Source of the DNA: Pluralibacter gergoviae ATCC 33028 = NBRC 105706
Lineage (GTDB): Bacteria > Pseudomonadota > Gammaproteobacteria > Enterobacterales > Enterobacteriaceae
Length of the DNA stretch: 39,074 bases
Reading direction: 5' to 3'
NCBI RefSeq assembly: GCF_001598855.1
Contig: NZ_BCZS01000036.1
Span: 1-39,074, forward strand
Shown piece after piece: positions 1 through 10,580 of the stretch. The notes beneath the pieces were generated by a model. It saw only the letters and a program-made list of their open reading frames with translations, made no database searches and was not told where the DNA came from. A program made the position numbers and the translations under genes. Numbering within the stretch: position 1 is the first letter of the stretch; every line of letters starts with the position of its first letter.

Positions 1-151
1 ACGGCGAGCTCCCTTGACACGTTCACCGCAGAAAGCTTTACAGAAATGCGGAGTTCTTATAGTGAACGGAACTATTCCACCATCCGTAACATATTGTTTT
101 TTAGAGCATCCTAACGCGATCTCTCAATAAAAATATGACTAAGAGACAGTC
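1..151. other. Window-edge segment downstream of moeB, no gene assigned
   Basis: This is AT-richer sequence following the moeB stop. Frame 1 of the plus strand is open from the first base to a TAA near 112, about 37 codons, but the peptide resembles nothing I recognise and could be chance or the tail of a gene outside the window. No convincing intrinsic terminator for the leftward moe operon is visible. Confidence 0.3.
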
Positions 152-919
152 TCAGGAATGAGGGCCCGCTCCCCCGCACACCTCGCACCCGGCGAAGCGC
201 ATCAGCGTCATCTCGCGGAACTGGCAGGTCATCGCGTCATACATCACGATTTTACCGGCGGCGGGCGTACCGTAGCCGGCCAGCAGCTTGATGGCCTCCA
301 TCGCCTGCAGGGAACCAATCACGCCGACCAGCGGCGCCATCACCCCGGCCTCGACGCAGGTCAGGGCGTTTTCGCCGAACAGGCGGCTCAGGCAGCGGTA
401 GCAGGGCTCGCCCTCGCCGTAGGTAAACACCGACACCTGGCCCTCCATGCGGATGGCCGCCCCCGACACCAGCGGCACTTTATGGGCGAAACAGCCGGCG
501 TTGAGCCGGTTGCGGATCTGCACATTGTCGGTACAGTCGAGCACCAGGTCGTGGGCGGCAATCTGCTGTTCAAGCGCCGCGTCGTCCAGCAGGGCGTTAA
601 TCGCCGTCAGAACGACATGCGGATTGATGCGCGCCAGCGCCGCGCGGGCGGAGTCCACCTTCGGCTGGCCGATCGTGGCGTCTGAATGCAGCGTCTGGCG
701 CTGGAGGTTAGAGAGCGAGACGGTGTCGAAATCGAGCAGAGTCATGCGGCCGACGCCCGCCGCCGCCAGGTACTGGGCCGCCGCGCAGCCCAGCCCGCCG
801 AGGCCGACCACCAGCACCGATGCCGCCTTCAGCGCCTCCTGGCCGTCAAAATCAAACCCGCGCAGGACGATCTGCCGGTTGTAGCGCATCATCTCCGCAT
901 CGGTCAGCTCGGCGGCCAT
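152..919 (-). CDS. moeB: Molybdopterin-synthase adenylyltransferase MoeB
   Basis: MoeB adenylates the C-terminal glycine of MoaD so that it can be thiocarboxylated and supply sulfur to molybdopterin in the cytoplasm. The protein has 255 residues and an E1-like (ThiF/UBA) fold. The nucleotide loop GLGGLG lies near residue 40, the catalytic Asp is in the LDCTDN stretch near residue 130, and two zinc CxxC pairs (CYRC near 175, CEVC near the end) are present. The reading frame also opens at a GTG at 922, but I choose the next ATG (919): GGAGG sits six bases upstream of the GTG-ATG pair, and the ATG shares its A with the moeA stop (TGATG), so translation is probably coupled to moeA. The sequence matches E. 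coli MoeB closely over its whole length. Function follows from the family. Confidence 0.97.
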   Translation of the reverse strand: MAAELTDAEMMRYNRQIVLRGFDFDGQEALKAASVLVVGLGGLGCAAAQYLAAAGVGRMTLLDFDTVSLSNLQRQTLHSDATIGQPKVDSARAALARINPHVVLTAINALLDDAALEQQIAAHDLVLDCTDNVQIRNRLNAGCFAHKVPLVSGAAIRMEGQVSVFTYGEGEPCYRCLSRLFGENALTCVEAGVMAPLVGVIGSLQAMEAIKLLAGYGTPAAGKIVMYDAMTCQFREMTLMRFAGCEVCGGAGPHS

Positions 920-2151
920 CACAGGCCTCCGAACAGCGAATTAAACGGCTCCACCTCGACCCACTCTCCGGCCTCGACGCTGCCGCGCTCGCGCTCCAGC
1001 ACGATAAAGCAGTTGGCCTGGCTGAAGGAGCTGAACACGTGGGAGCCCTGGTTGCCGGTGGTCGCCACCTCCAGCGCGCCGTCGGCGCTGCGCCGCAGCA
1101 CGCCGCGCTGGAAGTCGAGGCGGCCGGGCGACTTTTTAAGCCGCGTGGCGGCGCGCACCCGCAGACGCGTCGGCTGCCCGGCGGGATGACCGCTGAGCTT
1201 CGCCAGCAGCGGCTGCACCAGCTGATAGAAAGTGACCGCCGCAGAGACCGGATTGCCCGGCAGGCCGCAGAACCAGCTATTGCTCAGCGTGCCGAAAGCA
1301 AAGGGCTTGCCCGGCTTCATGGCGATTTTCCAGAAGGCGATTTCGCCCAGCTCGTCGAGAATGGTTTTGGTGTAGTCCGCCTCGCCGACGGAGACGCCGC
1401 CGGAGCTTATCACCACGTCCGCCCGGCGGTCGGCCTCGATAAAGGCCGCGCGCAGCTTCTCGGGGCAGTCGGCAATAATCCCGAGGTTAATCACCTCGCA
1501 GCCGAGCTGCTCCAGCATCAGGTGGACCGCCAGCCGGTTGCTGTCATAAATTTGCCCGGCGGCCAGCGGCTCGCCCGGCAGCCGCAGCTCGTCGCCGGTG
1601 GAGAACACCGCCGCGCGGACGCGCCGCACGACGCTAACCTTGTCAATGCCCAGCGAGGCCAGCACCGGCAGCTCGGCCACCGTCAGCTTCGTACCGCGGG
1701 TGAAGACCGGCCGCCCGGCGGCGATATCCTCGCCGCGGCGGCGGATGTTCTGGCCCGCGCTGGCGGCGGCGGTAAAGCGCACGCCGCCCTCAGCCTGTTC
1801 GGTCTCTTCCTGCATCACCACCGCCTCGCAGCCGTCGGGAACGGGCGCGCCGGTCATAATGCGCACGCAGGTGCCTGCCGGCCACTCGCCGCTGAACGGC
1901 TGCCCGGCAAAAGCTTTGCCCGCCAGCGGCAGCGGCCGGTTCAGCGCCAGATCGGCGAGGCGCACCGCGTAGCCGTCCATCGCCGAGTTATCAAATCCCG
2001 GCACGTCCAGCGGCGAGGCGACGTCCTCAGCGAGAATGCGGCCAAACGCCTGTGCCAGCGGCAGCGTTTCGGTTTCGGTCAGGGGCTTGATGTGATTGAG
2101 CATTTGCTCAAGCGCGGTCTCCAGCGGCATTAGCCCGGCATTAAAATCCAT
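919..2151 (-). CDS. moeA: Molybdopterin molybdenumtransferase MoeA
   Basis: MoeA inserts molybdate into adenylylated molybdopterin, the last step to active molybdenum cofactor. The cofactor is needed for example by the nitrate reductase encoded about 12 kb away. The 410-residue protein has the usual MoeA domains. The [11 protein letters not shown] motif near residue 59 carries the conserved Asp, the central domain carries [11 protein letters not shown], and GLPGNPVSA lies near residue 300, followed by the C-terminal beta domain. The start ATG is preceded by AGGAG at seven bases. It is first in a two-gene operon with moeB. A CATAAT hexamer at 2185-2190 (minus strand) could be its -10 box, but the -35 is poor. 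It is divergent from iaaA across 185 bp. Confidence 0.97.
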   Translation of the reverse strand: MDFNAGLMPLETALEQMLNHIKPLTETETLPLAQAFGRILAEDVASPLDVPGFDNSAMDGYAVRLADLALNRPLPLAGKAFAGQPFSGEWPAGTCVRIMTGAPVPDGCEAVVMQEETEQAEGGVRFTAAASAGQNIRRRGEDIAAGRPVFTRGTKLTVAELPVLASLGIDKVSVVRRVRAAVFSTGDELRLPGEPLAAGQIYDSNRLAVHLMLEQLGCEVINLGIIADCPEKLRAAFIEADRRADVVISSGGVSVGEADYTKTILDELGEIAFWKIAMKPGKPFAFGTLSNSWFCGLPGNPVSAAVTFYQLVQPLLAKLSGHPAGQPTRLRVRAATRLKKSPGRLDFQRGVLRRSADGALEVATTGNQGSHVFSSFSQANCFIVLERERGSVEAGEWVEVEPFNSLFGGL

Positions 2152-2230
2152 GGTTTACTCCTGCGGCAAATCAGTTATCCCGCCATTATGGCAGAAAAGC
2201 CTGACTGACTGTATGCGCTTGCACTCCCGC

Positions 2231-2259
2231 TTTACATCTATGGCCGCACTTTCTATATT
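2231..2259 (+). promoter_or_regulatory. Predicted sigma70 promoter for iaaA-gsiABCD
   Basis: TTTACA at 2231-2236 and TATATT at 2254-2259 are separated by exactly 17 bases; each matches the consensus at five of six positions. Transcription would begin near 2266, leaving a leader of about 70 bases before iaaA. This is the best rightward promoter in the moeA-iaaA gap. Prediction only. Confidence 0.5.
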
Positions 2260-2336
2260 CAAAAATCATATAAATCTGTGGGCACAATAATGATATTCAT
2301 AGAAAAAGCCCGGCGCAGAGAAAAAGGAATCACCCT

Positions 2337-3275
2337 ATGAGCAACGCGGTTATCGCTATTCACGGCGGCGCCGGCGCGATTAGCCGCGCGCAGCTGACGC
2401 CCGCGCGGGAGCAGGAGTATGTACAGGCGCTGTTTAGCATCGTTGAGGCGGGGCAGCGGCTGCTGGAAGCCGGGGGCAGCGCGCTGGATGCGGTCACCGA
2501 GGCGGTGCGCCTGCTGGAGGAGTGCCCGCTGTTCAACGCCGGGACGGGGGCGGTGTTTACCGCCGAGGAAACGCACGAGCTGGACGCCTGCGTGATGGAC
2601 GGCTACTCCCTGCACGCCGGGGCGGTGGCGGGCGTGAAGCATCTGCGAAATCCGATTCTGGCGGCGAGGGCGGTGCTGGAGTCCAGCCCCCACGTGCTGC
2701 TGATTGGCGAAGGCGCCGAGGTTTTTGCGCGGCGGCAGGGCCTGGAGCAGGTCGATAACCGCTACTTTTCCACGCCGGAGCGTCTGGCGCAACTGCGCGA
2801 GGCGCAGGCCGAAGGGGCCGTGCGCCTCGACCACGACGCCGCGCCGCTGGACGAGCGCCTGAAGATGGGCACCGTCGGCGCGGTGGCGCTGGATAAGGCG
2901 GGCAACCTCGCGGCGGCCACCTCCACCGGCGGCATGACCAATAAGCTGCCGGGCCGGGTGGGCGACAGCCCGCTGCCCGGCGCGGGCTGCTATGCCAATA
3001 ACGCCAGCGTGGCGGTCTCCTGCACCGGCACCGGTGAGGTCTTTATGCGTACGCTGGCGGCGTATGATATTTCGGCCCTGATGGAGTACGGCGGTCTGAG
3101 CCTGAATGACGCCTGCGAGCGGGTGGTGATGGAGAAGCTGCCGGCGCTGGGCGGCAGCGGCGGCCTGATTGCCATCGACCGGGAGGGCAACGTGGTGCTG
3201 CCGTTTAACAGTGAAGGCATGTACCGCGCCTATGCTTACGCCGGGGATGAGCCCACGGTCGGTATTTATCGTTGA
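2337..3275 (+). CDS. iaaA: Isoaspartyl peptidase / L-asparaginase IaaA
   Basis: This is an N-terminal-nucleophile (Ntn) hydrolase that cleaves isoaspartyl dipeptides and, less well, asparagine; related activity on glutathione-derived peptides fits the transporter genes that follow. The 312-residue precursor is expected to autocleave before Thr179 in the MGTVGAVAL motif, giving alpha and beta subunits. The nucleophile position equals that of the E. coli enzyme. HGGAGAI at the N-terminus and the STGGMTNK stretch just after Thr179 are family signatures. The start ATG follows AAGGA. Its stop lies eleven bases before the GTG of gsiA, so the two genes are co-transcribed. E. coli has the same order. 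Confidence 0.96.
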   Translation: MSNAVIAIHGGAGAISRAQLTPAREQEYVQALFSIVEAGQRLLEAGGSALDAVTEAVRLLEECPLFNAGTGAVFTAEETHELDACVMDGYSLHAGAVAGVKHLRNPILAARAVLESSPHVLLIGEGAEVFARRQGLEQVDNRYFSTPERLAQLREAQAEGAVRLDHDAAPLDERLKMGTVGAVALDKAGNLAAATSTGGMTNKLPGRVGDSPLPGAGCYANNASVAVSCTGTGEVFMRTLAAYDISALMEYGGLSLNDACERVVMEKLPALGGSGGLIAIDREGNVVLPFNSEGMYRAYAYAGDEPTVGIYR

Positions 3276-3286
3276 AGGGAGGCCGC

Positions 3287-5140
3287 GTGCCCCAGAGCCA
3301 CAGGACAGACGCCGGCGATGTGCTGGCGGTGCGTAATCTGACCATCGCCTTTGGCGAGCAGAAGGTGGTCAGAGACCTTTCGTTCAGCCTCGGGCGCGGC
3401 GAAACGCTGGCCATCGTCGGCGAGTCCGGCTCCGGCAAATCGGTCACCGCCCTGGCGCTGATGCGCCTGCTGGATCAGTCCGGAGCCGCGGTCAGCAGCG
3501 CAGAGATGCGCCTTTGCCGCCGCAGCCGGGAGGTGATAGAGCTTGCCGATCGGTCCGCCGCGCAGATGCGGCGGGTGCGCGGGGCGGATATGGCGATGAT
3601 TTTTCAGGAGCCGATGACCTCGCTCAACCCGGTGTTTACCGTCGGGGAGCAGATCGCCGAGTCGATTCGCCTGCACCAGGGGCTGGGCCGGAACGAGGCC
3701 CTGCGGGCGGCGAAAAAAATGCTCGACCAGGTGCGCATTCCCGACGCCGATACCATGCTAAAGCGCTATCCGCACCAGCTCTCCGGCGGCATGCGCCAGC
3801 GGGTGATGATCGCCATGGCGCTCTCCTGCCGCCCGTCGCTGCTGATCGCCGATGAGCCGACCACCGCGCTGGACGTCACCATTCAGGCGCAGATCCTCCA
3901 GCTTATCGGCGTCCTGCAAAAAGAGATGTCTATGGGTGTGATCTTTATTACCCACGATATGGGCGTGGTGGCGGATATCGCCGACCGCGTGCTGGTGATG
4001 TACCGGGGCGAAGCGGTTGAAAGCGGCCCGGTAGAGGCGATCTTCAGCCGTCCGCAGCATCCTTATACCCAGGCGCTGCTGGCGGCGGTGCCGAGACTGG
4101 GCGCCATGCGGGGCAGCGATCTGCCGCGCCGCTTCCCGCTGCTCAATGGCGACGGCGAGGAGCAGGAGGGGCCGCCGCAGAATACCGTAGTGTCCGGGGA
4201 ACCGGTGCTGCAGGTGCGGGATCTGGTGACCCGCTTCCCGCTGCGCAGCGGCCTGTTCAATCGCGTCACCCGCGAGGTCCACGCCGTGGAGGGGGTGAGC
4301 TTCGACCTCTGGCCCGGCGAAACGCTGTCGCTGGTGGGCGAGTCCGGCTGCGGTAAGTCCACCACCGGCCGGGCGCTGCTGCGGCTGGTGGCCACCCAGG
4401 GCGGCAGCATCACCTTTGACGGCAGGCGCATCGACACCCTGGCAGACAGCGAGCTGCAGCCGCTGCGCCGCGATATCCAGTTTATTTTTCAGGGTCCCTG
4501 GGCCTCCCTCGACCCGCGCCAGACCGTCGGTTACTCGATCCTCGAGCCGCTGCGGGTGCATAAGGTGATGTCCGATGAGGATGCCCGCAGGCGGGTCGCC
4601 TGGCTGCTGGAGCGCGTCGGCCTGCAGCCGGAGCACGCCTGGCGCTACCCGCACGAGTTTTCCGGCGGCCAGCGGCAGCGCATCTGCATTGCCCGGGCGC
4701 TGGCGCTGAATCCGAAAGTGATCATCGCCGACGAGGCGGTATCGGCGCTGGACGTCTCCATCCGCGCGCAGATTATTAATCTGCTGATGGATCTGCAGCG
4801 CGAACTGGGGGTCTCTTATCTGTTTATTTCCCACGACATGGCGGTGGTGGAGCGCATCAGCCACCGCGTGGCGGTGATGTACCGCGGGCGGATCGTCGAG
4901 ATGGGGCCGCGCCGCGCGCTGTTTGAAAACCCGCAGCACCCTTACACCCGCAAGCTGATGGCCGCCGTTCCGGTGGCGGACCCGGCGCACCGTCATCCGC
5001 AGCGCGTGCTGCTGTCCGACGAGCTGCCGGGCAACATCTGGCCGCGGGGAGAAAAATTGGCCAGCGTTCCGCTGGTGCAGGTTACGCCCGGACACTATGT
5101 TGCTCGCGAAGAGCCGCCCGGCGTCCTTTCGCGCTTATAA
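3287..5140 (+). CDS. gsiA: Glutathione ABC transporter, fused ATP-binding protein GsiA
   Basis: GsiA powers the inner-membrane glutathione importer GsiABCD. The 617-residue protein has two ABC domains in tandem. The first has Walker A GESGSGKS near residue 45, signature LSGGMRQR and Walker B LLIADEPT. The second has GESGCGKS near 355, signature FSGGQRQR and VIIADEA. The frame opens at a TTG at 3272, but I start at GTG 3287: GGGAGG lies just upstream and the resulting N-terminus ([15 protein letters not shown]) lines up with E. coli GsiA. An oddity is that the second Q-loop reads [10 protein letters not shown] where most oligopeptide-type ATPases have FQDPYASLDP. The linker between domains, near residues 290-310, is of variable type. 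Confidence 0.95.
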   Translation: MPQSHRTDAGDVLAVRNLTIAFGEQKVVRDLSFSLGRGETLAIVGESGSGKSVTALALMRLLDQSGAAVSSAEMRLCRRSREVIELADRSAAQMRRVRGADMAMIFQEPMTSLNPVFTVGEQIAESIRLHQGLGRNEALRAAKKMLDQVRIPDADTMLKRYPHQLSGGMRQRVMIAMALSCRPSLLIADEPTTALDVTIQAQILQLIGVLQKEMSMGVIFITHDMGVVADIADRVLVMYRGEAVESGPVEAIFSRPQHPYTQALLAAVPRLGAMRGSDLPRRFPLLNGDGEEQEGPPQNTVVSGEPVLQVRDLVTRFPLRSGLFNRVTREVHAVEGVSFDLWPGETLSLVGESGCGKSTTGRALLRLVATQGGSITFDGRRIDTLADSELQPLRRDIQFIFQGPWASLDPRQTVGYSILEPLRVHKVMSDEDARRRVAWLLERVGLQPEHAWRYPHEFSGGQRQRICIARALALNPKVIIADEAVSALDVSIRAQIINLLMDLQRELGVSYLFISHDMAVVERISHRVAVMYRGRIVEMGPRRALFENPQHPYTRKLMAAVPVADPAHRHPQRVLLSDELPGNIWPRGEKLASVPLVQVTPGHYVAREEPPGVLSRL

Positions 5141-5155
5141 AATCAGGAGAAGAAG

Positions 5156-6694
5156 ATGGCAACTCGCGTTTCAGGTAAATGGCTGCTGGCGCTCGGCGTC
5201 GCCTCCGCGCTGGCGGCAGGCTCCGCGTGGGCGGCGAAAGATGTGGTGGTGGCGGTCGGATCCAACTTCACCACCCTCGATCCCTACGACGCCAACGACA
5301 CGCTCTCTCAGGCGGTGGCGAAGTCCTTCTACCAGGGTCTGTTCGGCCTCGATAAGGATATGAAAGTACAGAACGTGCTGGCCGAGAGCTATCAGGTCTC
5401 GAAAGACGGTCTGGTCTATACCATCAAGCTGCGCCCGAACGTCAAGTTTCAGGACGGCACCGACTTTAACGCCGATGCGGTAAAGGTTAACCTCGACCGC
5501 GCCAGCAACCCGGACAATCACCTCAAGCGCTATAACCTGTATAAAAATATCGCCAGCACCGAGGCCGTCGATCCGCAGACGGTGAAAATCACCCTTAAGC
5601 AGCCCTTCTCGGCGTTTATCAATATTCTCGCCCATCCGGCGACGGCGATGATCTCCCCCGCCGCGCTGAAGAAGTACGGCAAGGATATCGGCTTCCATCC
5701 GGTGGGCACCGGTCCCTACCAGCTGGAGACCTGGAATCAGACCGATTTCGTCAAGGTGAAGAAGTTTGCCGGCTACTGGCGGCAGGGCCTACCGAAGCTC
5801 GACAGCATCACCTGGCGCCCGGTGGTGGACAACAACACCCGCGCGGCGATGCTGCAGACCGGCGAGGCGCAGTTCGCCTTCCCGATCCCCTACGAGCAGG
5901 CGCCGCTGCTGGAGAAAAACAGCAAGCTGGAGCTGGTGGCAAGCCCCTCCATCATGCAGCGCTACATCAGCATGAACGTCACGCAAAAGCCGTTTAACAA
6001 TCCGAAAGTGCGCGAAGCCATTAACTATGCCATCAACCGCCAGGCGCTGGTGAAGGTAGCCTTTGCCGGCTACGCCACCCCGGCCACCGGCGTGCTGCCG
6101 CCGGCCATTGCTTACTCGGCGAGCTTCAAGGCCTGGCCCTACGATCCGGCCAGGGCCCGTCAGCTTCTGAAAGAGGCGGGCTACCCCAACGGCTTCTCCA
6201 CCACCCTGTGGTCCTCCCACAACCACAGCACCGCCCAGAAGGTGCTGCAGTTCACCCAGCAGCAGCTGGCGCAGGTGGGCATCAAGGCCCAGGTGACGGC
6301 GATGGACGCCGGCCAGCGCGCCGCCGAAGTGGAAGCCAAGGGGCAGAAAGAGAGCGGGGTGCGGATGTTCTATACCGGCTGGAGCGCCTCGACCGGCGAG
6401 GCCGACTGGGCGCTGAGCCCGCTGTTCGCCACCCAGAGCTGGCCGCCCGCGCAGTTCAATACCGCCTTCTACAGTAATCCTCAGGTGGATAAAGACTTGG
6501 CCGAGGCGCTGAAAACCAGCGATGACGGCGAGAAGGCGCGCCTGTATAAGGACGCCCAGCAGATCATCTGGCAGGAGTCGCCGTGGGTGCCGCTGGTGGT
6601 AGAGAAGCTGGTCTCGGCCCACAGCAAAAACCTGACCGGGTTTTACACTATGCCGGATACCGGCTTCAGCTTTGACGAGGCCGACCTGAAGTAA
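5156..6694 (+). CDS. gsiB: Glutathione-binding periplasmic protein GsiB
   Basis: This is the periplasmic solute-binding protein of the glutathione importer, SBP family 5 (DppA/OppA-like). Of the 512 residues the first 26 form a Sec signal peptide with a basic start, a hydrophobic Leu/Ala core and predicted cleavage after SAWA. The mature protein begins with the family pattern in which a lone Asp-Pro-Tyr follows a hydrophobic strand. AGGAGAAGAAG precedes the ATG. The gene lies 15 bases after gsiA. Its stop codon shares a base with the ATG of gsiC (TAATG), so translation is coupled. The identification rests on overall similarity to E. coli GsiB and on position. Confidence 0.95.
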   Translation: MATRVSGKWLLALGVASALAAGSAWAAKDVVVAVGSNFTTLDPYDANDTLSQAVAKSFYQGLFGLDKDMKVQNVLAESYQVSKDGLVYTIKLRPNVKFQDGTDFNADAVKVNLDRASNPDNHLKRYNLYKNIASTEAVDPQTVKITLKQPFSAFINILAHPATAMISPAALKKYGKDIGFHPVGTGPYQLETWNQTDFVKVKKFAGYWRQGLPKLDSITWRPVVDNNTRAAMLQTGEAQFAFPIPYEQAPLLEKNSKLELVASPSIMQRYISMNVTQKPFNNPKVREAINYAINRQALVKVAFAGYATPATGVLPPAIAYSASFKAWPYDPARARQLLKEAGYPNGFSTTLWSSHNHSTAQKVLQFTQQQLAQVGIKAQVTAMDAGQRAAEVEAKGQKESGVRMFYTGWSASTGEADWALSPLFATQSWPPAQFNTAFYSNPQVDKDLAEALKTSDDGEKARLYKDAQQIIWQESPWVPLVVEKLVSAHSKNLTGFYTMPDTGFSFDEADLK

Positions 6695-7614
6695 TGCTCA
6701 ACTACGTCCTTAAGCGCCTGCTGGGCCTGATACCGACGCTGTTTATCGTCGCGGTGCTGGTGTTTCTGTTTGTCCACCTGCTGCCCGGCGATCCGGCGCG
6801 GCTGATCGCCGGGCCGGAGGCCGACGGCCAGGTGGTGCAGATGGTCCGCCAGCAGCTGGGGCTGGACCAGCCGCTGTACGTGCAGTTCTGGCACTATATC
6901 ACCCAGGCGCTGACCGGCGACTTCGGCACCTCGATGGTCTCCCGCCGCCCGGTATCGGAAGAGATCGCCAGCCGCTTTATGCCGACCTTCTGGCTGACGC
7001 TTACCAGCATGGGCTGGTCGGTGGTGTTCGGCATGGCGATGGGGCTGGCGGCGGCGGTGTGGCGCAACCGCTGGCCGGACAAGCTCGGGATGGCGATTGC
7101 GGTGGCCGGGATCTCTTTTCCCGCCTTTGCCCTCGGTATGCTGCTGATGCAGGTCTTCTCCGTGCAGCTCGGCTGGCTGCCCACCGTCGGGGCCGACAGC
7201 TGGCGGCACTACATTCTGCCGTCGCTGACCCTCGGCGCGGCGGTGGCGGCGGTGATGGCGCGCTTCACCCGCGCCTCGTTCGTTGAGGTGCTGCACGAAG
7301 ACTATATGCGCACCGCCCGCGCCAAGGGCGTCAGCGAAACGCGGGTGGTGCTCAAGCACGGCCTGCGTAACGCCATGATCCCGGTGGTGACCATGATGGG
7401 ATTGCAGTTCGGCTTTCTGCTCGGCGGCTCCATCGTGGTGGAGAAGGTCTTTAACTGGCCCGGCCTCGGCCGCCTGCTGGTGGATTCGGTGGAGATGCGC
7501 GACTATCCGGTGATCCAGGCGGAGGTGCTGCTGTTTTCGCTGGAGTTTATTCTTATCAATCTGCTGGTGGACGTGCTCTATGCCGCCATCAACCCGGCTA
7601 TCAGGTACAAATAA
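6694..7614 (+). CDS. gsiC: Glutathione ABC transporter permease GsiC
   Basis: GsiC is one of the two membrane subunits of GsiABCD. The 306-residue protein has an N-terminal membrane anchor (residues about 9-30) followed by the binding-protein-dependent transport domain with about five further spans. The cytoplasmic coupling motif RARAKG-type stretch is seen as [14 protein letters not shown] near residue 205, the EAA loop that contacts the ATPase. It ends IRYK, as in DppB/GsiC proteins. It overlaps gsiB by one base and abuts gsiD with no spacer. Confidence 0.95.
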   Translation: MLNYVLKRLLGLIPTLFIVAVLVFLFVHLLPGDPARLIAGPEADGQVVQMVRQQLGLDQPLYVQFWHYITQALTGDFGTSMVSRRPVSEEIASRFMPTFWLTLTSMGWSVVFGMAMGLAAAVWRNRWPDKLGMAIAVAGISFPAFALGMLLMQVFSVQLGWLPTVGADSWRHYILPSLTLGAAVAAVMARFTRASFVEVLHEDYMRTARAKGVSETRVVLKHGLRNAMIPVVTMMGLQFGFLLGGSIVVEKVFNWPGLGRLLVDSVEMRDYPVIQAEVLLFSLEFILINLLVDVLYAAINPAIRYK

Positions 7615-8526
7615 GTGCAGATACTCAACTGGCGCCGTCAGGCGGTCACCAAGGCGCTGCCGGGCGTTCAGCCCGGCGCCATCCGCACGCCCGCCGGCGA
7701 GTTCTGGCGGCGCTTTCGCCATCAGCCGGTGGCGATGGCGGCGGCGATTTTCGTCCTGCTGCTGCTGGCGGTGGCGCTGCTGGCGCCGTGGATCGCGCCC
7801 TATGACGCCGAAAACTACTTCGACTACGACCGGCTTAACGATGGGCCCTCGCTGGTCCACTGGTTCGGCGTCGACTCGCTGGGGCGCGATATCTTCAGCC
7901 GGGTGCTGGTCGGCGCCCGGATTTCGCTCACCGCCGGCGTGCTGTCGGTGCTGATTGGCGCCGCGGCGGGCACCGTGCTCGGGCTGCTGGCGGGCTACTA
8001 CGAAGGGATGTGGGACCGGCTTATTATGCGGGTCTGCGACGTGCTGTTCGCCTTTCCCGGCATCCTGCTGGCCATCGCCATGGTCGCGGTGATGGGCAGC
8101 GGCATGACCAACGTGGTGATCGCGGTGGCGGTTTTCTCGGTGCCCGCCTTCGCCCGCCTGGTGCGCGGCAACGTGCTGGTGCTTAAGCACCAGACCTTTA
8201 TCGAATCGGCGCGCAGCATCGGCGCCAGCGACGCGACGATTCTGTTTCGCCACATTCTGCCGGGCACCTTTTCGTCGATCGTCGTCTACTTCACCATGCG
8301 CATCGGCACGGCGATTATCTCCGCCGCCAGCCTGTCGTTCCTCGGCCTCGGCGCGCAGCCGCCGACCCCGGAATGGGGCGCGATGCTCAACGAGGCGCGG
8401 GCGGATATGGTGATGTCCCCGCACGTGGCGCTGTTCCCGGCGCTGGCGATTTTCCTCACCGTGCTGGCGTTTAACCTGCTGGGCGATGGCCTGCGCGATG
8501 CCCTCGATCCGAAGCTGAAAACCTGA
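7615..8526 (+). CDS. gsiD: Glutathione ABC transporter permease GsiD
   Basis: GsiD is the second permease subunit and pairs with GsiC. The 303-residue protein has an OppC-like N-terminal region containing FWRRFRHQP before the first span (about residues 40-60), the DxxGRD motif of the family as [11 protein letters not shown], and the EAA loop [10 protein letters not shown] near residue 200. It starts with GTG directly after the gsiC TAA. There is no separate strong ribosome site, so expression probably depends on reinitiation after gsiC. This start matches the E. coli protein N-terminus (basic, then NWRRQAV). Confidence 0.95.
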   Translation: MQILNWRRQAVTKALPGVQPGAIRTPAGEFWRRFRHQPVAMAAAIFVLLLLAVALLAPWIAPYDAENYFDYDRLNDGPSLVHWFGVDSLGRDIFSRVLVGARISLTAGVLSVLIGAAAGTVLGLLAGYYEGMWDRLIMRVCDVLFAFPGILLAIAMVAVMGSGMTNVVIAVAVFSVPAFARLVRGNVLVLKHQTFIESARSIGASDATILFRHILPGTFSSIVVYFTMRIGTAIISAASLSFLGLGAQPPTPEWGAMLNEARADMVMSPHVALFPALAIFLTVLAFNLLGDGLRDALDPKLKT

Positions 8527-8536
8527 GGCGGGCGCG

Positions 8537-8989
8537 ATGAAAAAGCCGTTTGACTATCAGCAGGACTTTAACAATATCGACTTTCGCCGGCACCCGGAGC
8601 GCTACCAGGTGGGGCGCGGCGAGCAGGGCGTGCTGATGGTCGAGCCCTATAAAAGCGAGATCCTGCCCCACTGGCGCTTTAAGACGCCGGAGATTGCCGA
8701 GGCCTCGGCGCGGGAGATTATGCGCCTGTTCGAGCAGTACCGGGCGGCGGACGATTTTGTCGGCATGGACATGGCGCGCAAGTTTATCCAGATGGGCTAT
8801 ACCCGCGCCCGGCGCTACGCCAACCACAGGGGCGGGCGCAAGTACGGCGAGGACGGTAAGGAGCTGCCGCGCGAAATCAACGAAGAGAAGGCCGCCTCGG
8901 CGGCTATCTTCAAGGCCGAGTGGGACCGGCTGCGGGCCGACGCGGACTATCTCGCGCGCAAAAAAAAGCACCAGGCGCAGTACGGCTGA
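8537..8989 (+). CDS. DUF4385 family protein
   Basis: This is a 150-residue soluble, highly charged protein rich in Arg, Lys and Tyr, recognised as DUF4385 from its N-terminus (FDYQQDFNNIDFRRHPE) and the middle WRFKTPEIAEAS-type segment. No signal peptide or membrane span is seen. The biochemical function is unknown. It starts ten bases after gsiD and is probably the last gene of the iaaA-gsi transcript. E. coli K-12 has yliE and yliF at this place, so the position is variable. It ends 24 bases before the convergent rimO stop, with no obvious terminator in the gap. Confidence 0.8.
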   Translation: MKKPFDYQQDFNNIDFRRHPERYQVGRGEQGVLMVEPYKSEILPHWRFKTPEIAEASAREIMRLFEQYRAADDFVGMDMARKFIQMGYTRARRYANHRGGRKYGEDGKELPREINEEKAASAAIFKAEWDRLRADADYLARKKKHQAQYG

Positions 8990-9013
8990 TGCTTTTTAGC
9001 GCGGCGGCGGAGG

Positions 9014-10321
9014 CTAGAGCTTAGACGCCCACAGGTCGTATTCGTCGGCGTGGTCAACCCTGACCCGCAGCACGTCGCCGGGCTTAACGCCGGTTTCGCC
9101 GTTCAGGTACACCGCGCCGTCGATTTCCGGGGCATCGGCCATGCTGCGGCCAATCGCGCCTTCTTCGTCCACTTCATCAACGATCACCATGATTTCGCGG
9201 CCTACCTTCTCCTGCAGGCGCTCGGCGGAGATCTGCTGCTGCAGCTGCATAAAGCGGTTCCAGCGCTCCTCCTTCACCTCTTCCGGCACCGGGTCCGGCA
9301 GCGCGTTGGCGGTGGCGCCTTCGACCGGGCTGTACTTGAAGCAGCCGACCCTGTCCAGCCGCGCCTCTTTCAGGAAGTCCAGCAGCATCTGGAAATCTTC
9401 TTCCGTTTCGCCGGGGAAGCCGACGATAAAGGTCGAACGCAGGGTCAGCTCCGGGCAGATCTCGCGCCACTGCTTGATGCGCGCCAGCTGGCGATCCACC
9501 GAACCGGGGCGCTTCATCAGCTTGAGAATGCGCGGGCTGGCGTGCTGCAGCGGAATATCGAGGTAGGGCAGAATTTTGCCTTCCGCCATCAGCGGAATGA
9601 CGTCATCCACGTGCGGGTACGGATAGACGTAGTGCAGGCGCACCCAGATGCCGAGCTTCGCCAGCTGCTCGCACAGGCTGACCATGCTGGTCTTCACCGG
9701 CGCGCCGTTCCAGAAGCCGGTGCGGTGCTTAACGTCCACGCCGTAGGCGGAGGTGTCCTGGGAGATCACCAGCAGCTCCTTCACGCCCGCTTCCGCCAGA
9801 CGCTTAGCCTCGTCCAGCACTTCGCCAATCGGCCGGCTGTCGAGATCGCCGCGCATCGACGGAATGATGCAGAAGGTGCAGCGGTGGTTGCAGCCTTCGG
9901 AAATTTTCAGATAGGCGTAGTGGCGCGGGGTCAGCTTCACGCCCTGTTCCGGCACCAGGCTCAGGAACGGGTTGTGCTGCGGCTTCGGCACGTAGTGGTG
10001 GACGTGCTCCAGCACCTGCTCGTAGCTGTGCGGGCCGGTGATTTCCAGCACCTTCGGGTGCACTTCGCGGATCTGATCCTCTTTGGCGCCGAGGCAGCCG
10101 GTGACGATGACTTTACCGTTCTCTTTCAGCGCTTCGCCGATGGTCTCCAGCGACTCCTGCACGGCGCTGTCGATAAAGCCGCAGGTGTTGACGATGACCA
10201 TATCGGCATTGTCGTAGCTGGAGACCACGTCATAGCCTTCGGTGCGCAGTTCGGTGAGGATGCGCTCGGAGTCGACCAGGTTTTTCGGGCAGCCCAGCGA
10301 CACAAAACCAATTTTTGACAT
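9014..10321 (-). CDS. rimO: Ribosomal protein S12 methylthiotransferase RimO
   Basis: RimO is a radical-SAM enzyme that adds a methylthio group to the conserved Asp of ribosomal protein S12. The 435-residue protein has the N-terminal UPF0004 domain with Cys11, Cys47 and Cys76 binding the auxiliary cluster. It also has the radical-SAM CNHRCTFC motif (Cys144, Cys148, Cys151) and a C-terminal TRAM domain. It is almost identical to E. coli RimO but lacks about six N-terminal residues between MSK and IGF. The ATG is preceded by TATAAAAA with no clear Shine-Dalgarno sequence, so initiation may be weak or leader-short. A TATACT hexamer at 10354-10359 (minus strand) would give a leader of about 25 bases. 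Confidence 0.96.
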   Translation of the reverse strand: MSKIGFVSLGCPKNLVDSERILTELRTEGYDVVSSYDNADMVIVNTCGFIDSAVQESLETIGEALKENGKVIVTGCLGAKEDQIREVHPKVLEITGPHSYEQVLEHVHHYVPKPQHNPFLSLVPEQGVKLTPRHYAYLKISEGCNHRCTFCIIPSMRGDLDSRPIGEVLDEAKRLAEAGVKELLVISQDTSAYGVDVKHRTGFWNGAPVKTSMVSLCEQLAKLGIWVRLHYVYPYPHVDDVIPLMAEGKILPYLDIPLQHASPRILKLMKRPGSVDRQLARIKQWREICPELTLRSTFIVGFPGETEEDFQMLLDFLKEARLDRVGCFKYSPVEGATANALPDPVPEEVKEERWNRFMQLQQQISAERLQEKVGREIMVIVDEVDEEGAIGRSMADAPEIDGAVYLNGETGVKPGDVLRVRVDHADEYDLWASKL

Positions 10322-10434
10322 TTTTTATACAGTACATTGCTCAGAAAGGGCGGAGTATACAATATGTCTAAAGCTTATTCATATGCCGGAGAAGGAAGGA
10401 ACTGAAGATCCCGCCGCGGCGCCGTTGAGGGGAA

Positions 10435-10452
10435 AAGAGCGATCGGGCTCTT
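10435..10452. terminator. Possible bidirectional intrinsic terminator
   Basis: AAGAGC (10435-10440) and GCTCTT (10447-10452) can form a six-pair stem with a six-base loop. The stem is flanked by A-rich sequence on the left and CTTTTC on the right. In the leftward direction it would sit downstream of the porin gene and upstream of rimO. The stem is short and the U-tract is interrupted. Confidence 0.35.
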
Positions 10453-10580
10453 CTTTTCAGATTGCGGGGGCGCTGTTGCCCGGCTCTGCGCTCTCGCGCT
10501 AAAGAGTGGGTTAATCGTGACGGGGCGACCAGCCGCTTTGTGCCGTTAACGACTGGCCGTATCCGGATTATGCTTCTGAA

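Noticed and set aside
137-148. TAAGAGACAG resembles the end of the Tn5 mosaic end used in library adapters
   Set aside because: Only ten bases match, the preceding adapter bases are absent, and the flanks are natural-looking sequence.
3758-5095. Minus-strand frame of 445 codons opposite gsiA
   Set aside because: Shadow of the second half of gsiA, with the typical His/Gln/Arg-rich false product.
6643-8424. Minus-strand frame of 593 codons opposite gsiC-gsiD
   Set aside because: A composition artefact of GC-rich coding DNA: its product is His/Arg/Gln-rich low-complexity and the opposite strand holds well-recognised permeases.
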